This document shows positions 44,853-53,791 of a DNA stretch of 64,000 nucleotides, piece after piece (position 1 is the first letter of the stretch; each line of letters opens with the position of its first letter). The notes under the pieces were generated by a model, which saw nothing but the letters and a program-made list of their open reading frames with translations, had not been told where the DNA came from and searched no databases. This DNA comes from Curvularia sp. ZM96. Taxonomy: Eukaryota; Ascomycota; Dothideomycetes; Pleosporales; Pleosporaceae. Position numbers and translations under genes: made by a program. Location of the stretch: contig JAJGBQ010000001.1 in the NCBI GenBank assembly GCA_022457065.1, positions 2,046,001 to 2,110,000 on the forward strand. Direction: 5' to 3'.

Positions 44853-46319
44853 CTAGATGTCCATCTCATTTCCATCCCTATCAGCACTACTTTCCCTCTG
44901 CCCATCTTTCTGCTGAAGTGCAGGAACCATGTTCACCACCGGCGCCACACCATCTGTCCCTGTCACCTTGCTCGCTCCAAGCATTGAGTTCCCCAGGAAA
45001 TTTGCCTGTCCGCCACGTGTATCCGCGCCGTGAGGGATCCCTGAGGCGTTGCTCGACTGGAAACGCATTACAGACTCCTGGTGCAGAGCCGTGATACTTG
45101 CGTGATGGGGCCCCGCGTCTGAGTTGCGGAGTGGAGAAGGGGAGGGATGTTGAGGTGTATTGAATGTAGAAGTGGAGGCGGAAAGACGGGGGTTCGTGTG
45201 TGGGATTGAGTCGGGGGAGGAGGAAGAGAAGGAGGAGGAAGAGGATGAACCATCAAGATCATGTCTCAGTGTCTCCCGGTCCACGGGTTTACCGAATGTC
45301 TCGTCAAAGTCCTGCAGTGCGCGCTTCAAGGCGTCGATCGAGTGGTGGAGCGCAGCAGAGTCGCTGCTGCAGGCTGAGTGGATTGATACCACTTTGCGGG
45401 ATGCGGTGATTACGTTGTCGAAATGTGGAAAGGCAGTGTTCACGATAGTGTTGAAGAGTGAGATTTTGATGTCGCTGGGGATGGTATCGAGGATCCTGCT
45501 TTTTGTGTCTTTGTGGATTGTGTCGAGTGTTCTGTTCTTGTCTTCTTCTGGGACGGTGTCGAGTTTGGTGCGCTTGCGCTTGTTGGAGACATGCTGCTTG
45601 GCTTCCTGGCTGGGTTTGGGCTTCGCGGGAGGTTTTGCTGGTCATTGTTAGGATTGATATTGTAGGGGATAATGTCGTACTTACATGGCGAGGCTATAGG
45701 AACCTGCTTGTTCTTGAGTGGGTTAGACCTAGGGCGAGTCTGGAATAAGTCAGTATTATGTTGGTATAAACCACATCTACATCTGATCGCTATTCGGGAT
45801 CTAAAGCCACAATCTAAAAAGACATACCTCTCCTTCATAAACCGGCGTTGACGTCTTGTTCGCCATGTTGTAAGACGCGCGTCTCAATTCGTTGATCTTG
45901 TTCATCCTGGACTGAACAGCCTGGAACTTCTCTTTGAACAAAGGTATCATGCCCCTGGCAATGAACCCATGAATCGGCAAGGAGTCGAGGACATCGTCAT
46001 CCAGCGGAAGTGGATCTTCCATGCGCATCTGTATCTGGCCATGTTCTGCCACCAAATAGGCCCGATGAACAGTATTGTCTTCGGAAAGTAGAACGTTACC
46101 AAGGTCAAAGTAAGTGGCTTCTTCTTTCAGTGTGACTAAGGCAAGTTCAGGCTTGATTGCGCCGTTGAGCTTGGTGTATGTTGGTGGCTCATGGTCGCTG
46201 ACTCCTTCTAGAAAACTGTCTAGATGATGCGGATCGAGATATCGCAGCTGATCTCGCAAAATGAGTGCACGTTTCTGCGGCTTGTTGAGCGCGTTGAGGG
46301 TTGGGGCCTCGATATTCAT
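44853..46319 (-). CDS. Unrecognised protein, probably nuclear
   Basis: I do not recognise a family. Three exons, 45828-46319, 45685-45739 and 44853-45637, give 443 residues; the introns are 88 and 47 nt and the second donor is a perfect GTAAGT. The N-terminal ~160 residues look globular and mixed alpha/beta (LNALNKPQKRALILRDQL, HHLDSFLEG, LDSLPIHGFIARGMIP). The middle has a Pro/Lys-rich linker and a basic NLS-like NKRKRTK, followed by a stretch of Lys/Asp-rich helical sequence and SDIKISLFNTIVNTAFPHFDNVI. The last third is Ser/Pro/His-rich and disordered with a run of serines. The start at 46319 is the first ATG after a leader with no domain sequence. The NLS suggests a chromatin or kinetochore-type role, but that is only a guess. 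Confidence 0.72.
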
Positions 46320-47019
46320 GGCGAGAGAATTGGAAACGCCTCTGATCTGTGGCTGGACTGTTCGCAGCCACTGACGGTAACCGACTATCCACAAATAGAA
46401 GCAGAAATCTGTCAATGGAAGGGTAACGAAGTTTGGAGCAGAAAGGTATGTTACTGTGGGAAAGGTGAAAACGGTCCGTTGGTGAGTATAGTTACACTGG
46501 AGCACCGCTCAAACACCGCTCTCTCACTGTTGCGCTATCTACAGCGTCTTCCACAGTTATTGAATAAGATTTTTTCACCTACGGACTCTGCTCATTACTA
46601 TCACTTAATAGACTCATATTTTCAGTACAGCGAGCACAATTCTCTAGCGAGCCAAGACGTTCACCAATTCTAGGCACTGCAGCTAGCGCGCCGTTTATAT
46701 ATTACATTGATACAGCGACGTATACTGTCTGTAGTTATTGCCTTTTCCCCAAAATTTGTGGAGTAAGAATGCAGAGTAAAAGATTAGTGACGTTCGCGAA
46801 GGTGGTTAGACAGGAGCCACTAGCACCATTACCATCGAGTACAATTCCGCACTCAATCCAATACATGCATCACAGAAGACATGTCAATCACGCCTAAGAC
46901 AGTTGCAAAAGTGGTCGACTGGTGATAAGATTACGACTATACTGACAAGCCTTCACTTGACATCATACGTGCGTGTAGTTGAGCTTGAAATATGATAGCA
47001 GATATCGCCGCATCGAAGC
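46320..47019. other. Gene-free interval between unknown protein and RPT2
   Basis: 700 bp, AT-rich around 46680-46980. No gene, RNA or repeat supported. Confidence 0.5.
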
Positions 47020-48598
47020 TTACAAATACAAGCCTTCTGGCTCACCCTCAGTCTTCGTCTTGAGCACGCGCTCCCTTGCAGTCCTAAAGTCTTCCATGTT
47101 GACACGCATGCGGCGCTCACGGAGGGCCATGAGACCGGCTTCCGAACAGATGGCCTTGACATCAGCACCTGAAAGATCGTCTTTCTGGTTGATGAACTCA
47201 TCGAGATCGACGTCGTCGCTGAGCGACATCTTGGAGGTGTGGAGGGTGAAGATCTTCTTCTTGGTGGTTTCTGGCAAAGGTCAGCATGGGTATGCTTTCA
47301 TCAGAGGCTGCAACTTACGGTCAGGGTTCTCGAAGAGAATCTTTCGGTCGATACGACCAGGACGAATCAAAGCAGGATCCAGTGTCTCAATCTTGTTGGT
47401 GGCCATGATGACCTTGACATCACCACGGTCGTCGAAACCGTCCAGCTGGTTGAGGAGCTCCAGCATCGTTCTTTGAATTTCACGCTCTCCTCCCGAAGTC
47501 GAGTCGTAACGCTTGGTACCAATGGCGTCAATCTCGTCGATGAAAACAATTGAAGGGGCATTCTCAGCAGCTGTCTGGAACAGCTGTCGGACAAGCCTGG
47601 GACCGTCTCCGAGGTATTTTTGGATCAGCTCACTTCCGACGATACGCAGGAAGGTTGCACTGGTCTGATTCGCGACAGCCTTGGCCAGCAGCGTCTTTCC
47701 GGTACCAGGAGCACCGTAGAGGATAACACCTTTGGGTGGCTTGATGCCCATCTCCTCGTACAGCTCAGGATGCAGTAGCGGCAGCTCGACGGCCTCTCGC
47801 ACTTCCTGAATTTGTGACTCAAGACCACCAATGTCTGCGTACGACTCGGTGGGTGCCTTGTCCAGCTTCATGACCGACACTGAAGGATCGGCATCATCTG
47901 TGAGCACACCAACGACGGAGACGGACTTGTGATGCAGAAGAATGCTCGCTCCAGGCTCCAGCAGGTCCTTGTCGACAAAGGACATGATGGAAACATAGTA
48001 CTCGGGGCCTGTTGCGCTCGAGACAATGGCGTGATCGTCGTCGATGAGCTCCTCGAGGTTGCCGACGCCCATGGGACTACCGCGCATGTCGTCGACGCGT
48101 GAGCGCTCATCGGCATTCCGGTCTTCGGCACCCTCGCCGGCGTTTGCTGCGGCAGGCGCATTTCCTTCCTTGACGGCCTTGGCCTTGCGGAGGCGCTCCT
48201 GGTTCTCAACGTACTCTTCTTCTAACAGCAGGTGGTCGTGGATACGCTGCATCCGGAGGTATCGTAGCTTGCATCGCGCGGTCGGGTAGACGGTCGGGAG
48301 CTTTGCGGCAGCGCTGGGACCGGCGGCCTTCTTCTTCTTCCTGCCGATGCGGGTTGTGGGTTGTGGCGGGGGCTCGTACTTTGGCTTATCCTTCTACACA
48401 CGGCTGTCAGTGTCTGCGGTAAGACAATCATGGCGGACTCCCGAAAGCTGCCATGGCCAGCCCAGCGAGCGGCACGCACCTTGTCCTTCTTGCTCTTGTC
48501 GTCAGGCGGCCCGCCGCCTCCGGCACTCGACTGTTGGTTACCCTGGACAAGGTTAGCATGTGCTGGCTGGTGTTTGGGGAAAGAGGCGATATTACCAT
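47020..48598 (-). CDS. RPT2: 26S proteasome regulatory subunit 4 homolog (RPT2)
   Basis: One of six AAA+ ATPases in the 19S base; its C-terminus opens the 20S gate and its N-terminus can be myristoylated. Four exons: 48596-48598 (only the ATG), 48480-48542, 47319-48393 and 47020-47270; the product is 463 residues. The spliced start reads MGNQQSSAGGGG, a classic N-myristoylation site, with the glycine coming from exon 2. Seen: a Lys-rich N-terminus (KDKPKYEPPP, GRKKKKAAGPS), coiled coil (YVENQERLRKAKAV), the OB fold with TGPEYYVSIMSFVDK, Walker A GAPGTGKT (~250), Walker B IVFIDEIDA (~308), arginine fingers near RPGRIDRK, and the C-terminal EGLYL (hydrophobic-Tyr-x gate-opening motif). Divergent from UBC1, 705 bp apart. 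Confidence 0.96.
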
Positions 48599-49303
48599 GG
48601 CACTCGTTCAGGCCGCAGAAAATGAATCAAGCGTGTGCACAGATAGATGGAGACGATTGCCAAATTGCACAGCGCGTGTGGTGGTGGTGAGAGCGATGGG
48701 GCGAGTGAGGCGGTGGTTGTTTGTAAGAGGTGTTGAGTTGATGCGCGGAGGGCGAAGCTCGTGGATGGACGTCGGGGGATCGGGGTTAGCCCTGTGGCGT
48801 CACTGCACCTCGATACCGCTTGAAGCCTCACCTTCCCAACCTCCATACAAGGACAGACACGTCAGGCCCTGTCCGACAGGCACATGCCCGAGAATAAGCA
48901 TACAAGACGCTCTTAAACTCCAGCTCGTGTCCCCGACCGTTTGCGCAATTCCATAGACAAACGCCCTTCTCCGAGCTGCAACCCCGCCGTGACCTGAAGT
49001 TCCCCCACGCCGTCACTTGGTACCTACCTGGCCATCGCCTCCGTTTGTACGGTACACGTGGGTCAAGTCTTTATTTTGTCTCTCTCTGGCCAAGCAGATA
49101 CCACTGCGCATTGTCAGCTATCTCAACCGCGTGAATCGACCTCTCGCCGCAGCCGATACCGTCTTGGAGCCTGGATCACTTTGCGGGCCTCAGGCTGACT
49201 CCCGTGTCTAGAAATACCTTGGTTGCACCCACCTGCTGCCTGCCTCAGCTTGCCCAATCTGCTTCTTTGTAGTCACAACTACACGAACCCATCAACCCGC
49301 GTC
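48599..49303. promoter_or_regulatory. Divergent region RPT2 / UBC1
   Basis: 705 bp between two divergent starts of ubiquitin-proteasome genes. I looked for the yeast Rpn4 element (GGTGGCAAA) and did not find an exact copy. No other gene is supported. Confidence 0.5.
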
Positions 49304-50108
49304 ATGGCCACCTCGAACCGGAGCAGGCGCATCGCAAAGGAGATTGCCGACATCCAGAATGACCAGCACTCCAAGATCGTCGTCGAACCGGCCGGAAACG
49401 GAGACGACCTCACACATCTGCGCGGCCAGTTCCTGGGCCCGCCCGACACGCCGTACGAGGGTGCCACCTACTATGTCGACATCAAGATCCCGAGCGAGTA
49501 CCCCTTCCGCCCACCAGTCATGAAGTTTGAGACAAAGATCTGGCACCCCAACGTCAGCTCCCAGACGGTAAGCTGTCAGCCTTATGGTCCTGGGACTGCA
49601 TGGAATGGAACAGAACTAACAAAGACAGGGTGCCATCTGCCTGGACACCCTATCGTCCCAGTGGTCACCGGTTCTGACCATCAAGTCCGCCCTCATCTCA
49701 CTCCAGTCCCTCCTTAGCACACCCGAGCCTAAAGACCCGCAAGATGCAGAGGTAGCTGGCATGCTGATCCGGAACCCTGCCGAGTTCGAGCACAAGGCCC
49801 GCGAGTGGGCAGTCAAGTACGCTGGTGCACCCCAGAAGGAAATCGCCGAGGGCAGCGGAGGTGCTACAGCAGCGTCCATCAAAAAGAAGGCGCAACAAGC
49901 GAAACAGAATGAGGAAAAGTCCAAGCTGGCAGCATACCGGGGCTACAACAAGGACTTAATAGACCGCTTCGTCGCCATGGGATTCGATGTCGAGGCTGTC
50001 GTCGAAGCCTTTGAGTACGTGGGCATCGACCGTATGGGCGGCGAGGATTACGAGTTGGAGGAGGCTTACATGGGCGACATTACGGCTCGTCTGTTTGGCG
50101 AAGCTTGA
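49304..50108 (+). CDS. UBC1: Ubiquitin-conjugating enzyme E2 with UBA domain (UBC1 / UBE2K type)
   Basis: A class II E2 that builds Lys48 ubiquitin chains. Two exons, 49304-49567 and 49629-50108, give 247 residues; the join reads VSSQT-GAICLDTLSSQWSP. Seen: an E2 fold starting SRRIAKEIADIQND, the YPFRPPVMKFETKIWHPN block, catalytic Cys at about 92 in GAICLD, LSLQS-type helix (ISLQSLLSTPEPKDPQDAEVA), a charged linker, and a C-terminal UBA domain (YNKDLIDRFVAMGFDVEAVVEAFEYVGI, here described as helices 1-2 around MGF). The UBA tail separates it from UBC4/5. An in-frame ATG at 49223 would add 27 unconserved residues and was not chosen. Confidence 0.95.
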
Positions 50109-50695
50109 ACTATTCGCATTGGTTTCGCTCCATACTCACAACATGTCCCTAGACGATCGGCAAGGGCTCGTTTTTGCTCTGGTAAATACCGCGGCCAGCC
50201 TCTCCTCAATTGGTTCCTGGTGTGCGTTTCAGAGTCGCAAGGCTAGAACTGTCAAGGCTTCTAGACCATTGTGACTGTGCCACTGGTATGGGACACTGGC
50301 GTTTTCTTTTTCATCATGTCGTTCAATGTTTCATCGATCAAGGCGTCATATCACTGGTGTTTATGGCGAGCAGGCAGACGAGATCCCAGGATAGTGGATA
50401 CCTCAATCAAACAATTTCTGTCAAATATCTCCAGCCCTTTCGCTAATCGTGTATTGTTCGTTAACGTTCACAGGTGGTCGCGCAGAACACGATTTGAAAT
50501 AGGGAAGAAAGTTAAAGTGGTCCAGTCCGGTGGTTTATCAACCAAGTGCTCGTTATAGAAACAACGCCAAACGCAACGCTCCCAAGGATATCTCTGATAT
50601 ATACACCATCGCTATCGCCCTTGTACCGTTGACAGCAAAATATTAACAACAAAAGAAGTCTTCCTCGTCCTTGCTCACATACGCGGAACCTTCAC
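50109..50695. other. Convergent interval UBC1 / small secreted protein
   Basis: 587 bp with no supported feature. It marks the change from housekeeping to sparser, more accessory sequence. Confidence 0.5.
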
Positions 50696-51181
50696 TCAGC
50701 GCCCCTTTTTCGCAGCTTCGCTTGTCGAAACAGGAATAATAACGCGTCCTTCCATCGAATTCGGATCATCCGCAGATGCCTCCAGCGACAGCGGCGCGCG
50801 ACCCGAGAAAACCTTGCCTAATGACTCGACTATCTCTCTTACGTAGATAACTATTCACGTTAGCCATTCGCTCCTTCCAAGAGTTGCTGAGGGGGTAAAC
50901 TCACTCTCATCATCATATGTATACGTGAAATTACCATTACAACTAACCTGGCCCTCCTTGCCAGGTAGGCTGACCTTCTCACAGTCGTGCGTGATACCCT
51001 TCGGATTCGTCGCGTTGGTGAAGCGAGCAGTCAGCGTATCGGAAACCATGTCTGGTATCTTGGTCCGCGAAAGAGTAATGTTCCAGGTGCCCCAGTAGGA
51101 GAGATCACGGTCCGAGGCTGGAATGCTGGCGGCGGCTGCGGTAGCCGCGAGAACTGCCAGCGAAAAGTGCGAGAAATGCAT
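50696..51181 (-). CDS. Small secreted protein, 143 residues
   Basis: No family recognised. Two exons, 50905-51181 and 50696-50850 (54-nt intron with GTGAGT donor and GCTAAC branch site). A later acceptor, making the second exon start at 50837, also keeps frame and changes about four residues, so the exact join is open. Seen: a signal peptide (MHFSHFSLAVLAATAAAASI), an SYWGTWNITLSRTKIPD segment, three N-glycosylation sequons, and just two cysteines (67 and 81) that could form one disulfide around GKEGQVS. The C-terminus is hydrophilic, ending AAKKGR. The size, signal peptide and lack of recognised domains fit fungal secreted proteins of unknown role. It is convergent with UBC1. Confidence 0.72.
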
Positions 51182-52103
51182 GGTAGCGAGCGTTGTTGCG
51201 TGTGGACGGCGATTCAGGGGCTGATAGAGTACCTATGTACGGCTTCGTTTTCTCGGTCGCAAAACGAAACGAAACGAGAAACGAGAAACAAGAGATCACC
51301 AACGGCGGTATGACATTCAAGAACAAGTATCCTGGGCAAAAGAACCTTTTATGACCCTGTGCCGCCCTCCTCCACGCCCCCTTGTAATGAAGTGCCTCTG
51401 TCCGTTGCGTTTCAGCCCTCTCCCCGCAATCTAATTGGGTCGCTGGTGGCTTACGTAGATTAGTACAGCCGGCGGGCTAGGGCCAATGCGAGCGGCAGTT
51501 TATTATGCCGCGTAATGTGATGTCCTGCAAGGGGCCGGGGTAAGCACTTCCAGATTTATCGTAGCACTAGTAGGCAATTAAAACTAAACGCGCATGGAAC
51601 CCCCTACTAAGCCGCCTCGTTATGCTTTAGGTATTCATAGCCAGGCGGTAACAAAACTTTGGGCTAAGACTATAGTAGAACACGTTTCTAGTGCTAAATA
51701 AGGTTTCTCAGCGAATGATTTGTTTATTTTCTCTTTGAAGAATGCTCGATCGAACCTTGTTAGTAAACAGATCTAGTAGAACTGCAGTTGGGTTATGCTC
51801 GCGCTGCGTGATCAGTCGCCTCGCATAGAGAGCTTTGGATCTACACTAGACTAGCTGGGCGACAACTGCTGCTAAAGCTCTCACAGCTGTTCTTAACAAT
51901 CGATCATGATGCAAGACTTGTAGGTCCACGAACACTATTAAGAATGGCTGATATCACGCATGCATATTTTGTAGAGGCACTATTTTTTTGAGATTGACTA
52001 TCAGTCCACGGACAACATATATTCTTGACGGCCATAAGCGTGAAATCTCTCTATATGTACAAACACGTCCATGTACCAAATTTAAGGTAGATACCGCAAA
52101 AAT
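51182..52103. other. Gene-poor, AT-richer block between two small secreted protein genes
   Basis: 922 bp. From about 51500 the sequence is rich in CTA/TAG/TTA triplets with frequent stops in all frames, the look of decayed or repeat-induced-point-mutated DNA. No recognisable transposon protein. Confidence 0.45.
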
Positions 52104-52433
52104 TTAATTGCTGACTTTCTCCCAACAGTCTGAGTCGGCACCATTATTACAAGCGATTCTAAAATCGCAATTGTTCATGCCGAAAGCGAAGCCTGTCCAC
52201 TTGCAGTATTTATGTCCGTCTTCGAAGGTCTCCAATGACTTATGATCCCCTTGACATACTCTTTCCGTCGCAGCATCGTCGACATTACCGCAGCGGCACG
52301 CGAAATAGTGGGAACAAGCATTGACGACAGCTGGTCCGACAGCGATAATAGAGAGAGCGAGAGCGAGAACCTGAGTCATGTTTAGCTGAGTAAGGTATAG
52401 ACCTGCAACTACAAATAGTACACATACCTTCAT
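52104..52433 (-). CDS. Small secreted cysteine-rich protein, 8 Cys, effector-like
   Basis: Two exons: 52428-52433, encoding only Met-Lys, and 52104-52370, with a 57-nt intron (GTATGT...CTAAAC...CTCAG). The product is 90 residues: a signal peptide MKVLALALSIIAVGPAVVNA, then a 70-residue mature part with eight cysteines at about 21, 27, 29, 41, 58, 70, 76 and 84 (pattern C-x5-C-x-C-x11-C-x16-C-x11-C-x5-C-x7-C), enough for four disulfides. Reading straight through the intron gives a longer N-terminus without a clean signal peptide, so splicing is favoured. No family recognised. Its size, cysteine content and gene-poor setting fit candidate effectors or antimicrobial proteins of plant-associated fungi. 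Toxic or effector activity is not shown. Confidence 0.75.
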   Translation of the reverse strand: MKVCVLFVVAGLYLTQLNMTQVLALALSIIAVGPAVVNACSHYFACRCGNVDDAATERVCQGDHKSLETFEDGHKYCKWTGFAFGMNNCDFRIACNNGADSDCWEKVSN

Positions 52434-53791
52434 TGTAGATTTTAAATCTCGTTAAGTGTGGAATAAGTACTAATGTACGTTGTTGTTCGTCGAGAGTCAA
52501 ACGGACGCTAGGATCTACTTCTATAATAGTTGGAGGAGTCTGTTGATTGATGTGCTTAATACAAACGCGAAAGGGCAGAGGCAATATATAGGCAGCAGAG
52601 GTACTGTCTGCAAGCCTTTGACCAGATAACATTTGCCCATCTAGCCTAATTCCTCTCAGACGTAGCGCCGCACGGAGACGCTGAATACGATGCACGAGAC
52701 TTTACCTAACGTAAGTAATGCGCGGTTGGTCAAATACCTCTAACAACTGAACAAACTTAGCTGTAGGATTAGCTCGCCCGAGCTCTTCGTGTTCTGAATA
52801 TACGCTCAGCAGTGGCTCTGGATATGATCAATATGTAGCTTGCGCTATCTGTTCGTTATGGCTCCTTAATGCATCGAGCATTTCTTGTGCCGCTTTCTCA
52901 ATCTTGCCACAAAAAGTAACCTAAATCAGCTCACTCTGTTACCATCTTTGGCTTGTTAAGTTTAGTCACGTTAAGTGGCTTGTTGAACACTAGACCTACG
53001 AGAAAATGTACACGACACCTTCCGAAACGATCGGGGTAGTGAGTTGCGCTAGATGCACTGGAATCTTTCATGGGTTTGGCTGCTTGAGCTTGCATTTGCT
53101 GGAGAACAGGGACCACACACGTTGCCACGTCTAGCCTGCAGCCGTTGCAGCACAAGCACTATTACATTGCTAGTCAGGTCACGGATATGTGTCCGCGAAA
53201 ATACAGCACTTGGGCCTATATTAAAAACTGGCGATAATCCTTGCTCTACAATCAGGAATTAAACTTAGATTCTTACAGCGGTATGTGAGCGTACGGAGGC
53301 TGTCGAGCCATCTTGGGAAGGAGAGAGAGTTTTGCCATTACGCCGCGACTCTAGACCACCATCCCTGCTCTTAAAAGCTCTGTAAACACATGCGGCAGTC
53401 TTGCCAATAGGACGTGGCATGCGAGACTATTGCAAGGTCCTCGAGCATGCTTATACGCCTGGCATACATGACTTCTAAGAACAGTACGACTATCGATTCG
53501 TGACTGATCTTGTTAACCAGCGAGATAATCTACGTCCTTTTTCTGTTGCACCCTCATATATGGCAATTGGCTTCGCTGTGGTGCTGGTTATTGTCAGCCG
53601 CTAGACATGATTACAGCAACACGAGTGCACCGTTTATTTCGGTAGCAGAACATGCATGTCATCTGCAAAAATAGAGGCACTCGATCGTGCTAGAATCTCA
53701 AAAGGGATATCGCATCGAGGATCGAAAGACATTACTCATTACTTCTACCAATCGCACGGTAACATGTACTATTCTGGACCTGTTCCAAACC
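52434..53791. other. Gene-poor block with coding-like relic on the minus strand
   Basis: 1358 bp. On the minus strand between about 52930 and 52440 one frame reads as protein-like sequence (for example KIEKAAQEMLDALRSHNEQI and, further on, TLDEQQRTLVLIPHLTRFK) interrupted by only two stops in ~480 nt. I could not match it to a family; it may be a decayed gene or transposon piece. The rest is featureless. Confidence 0.35.
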
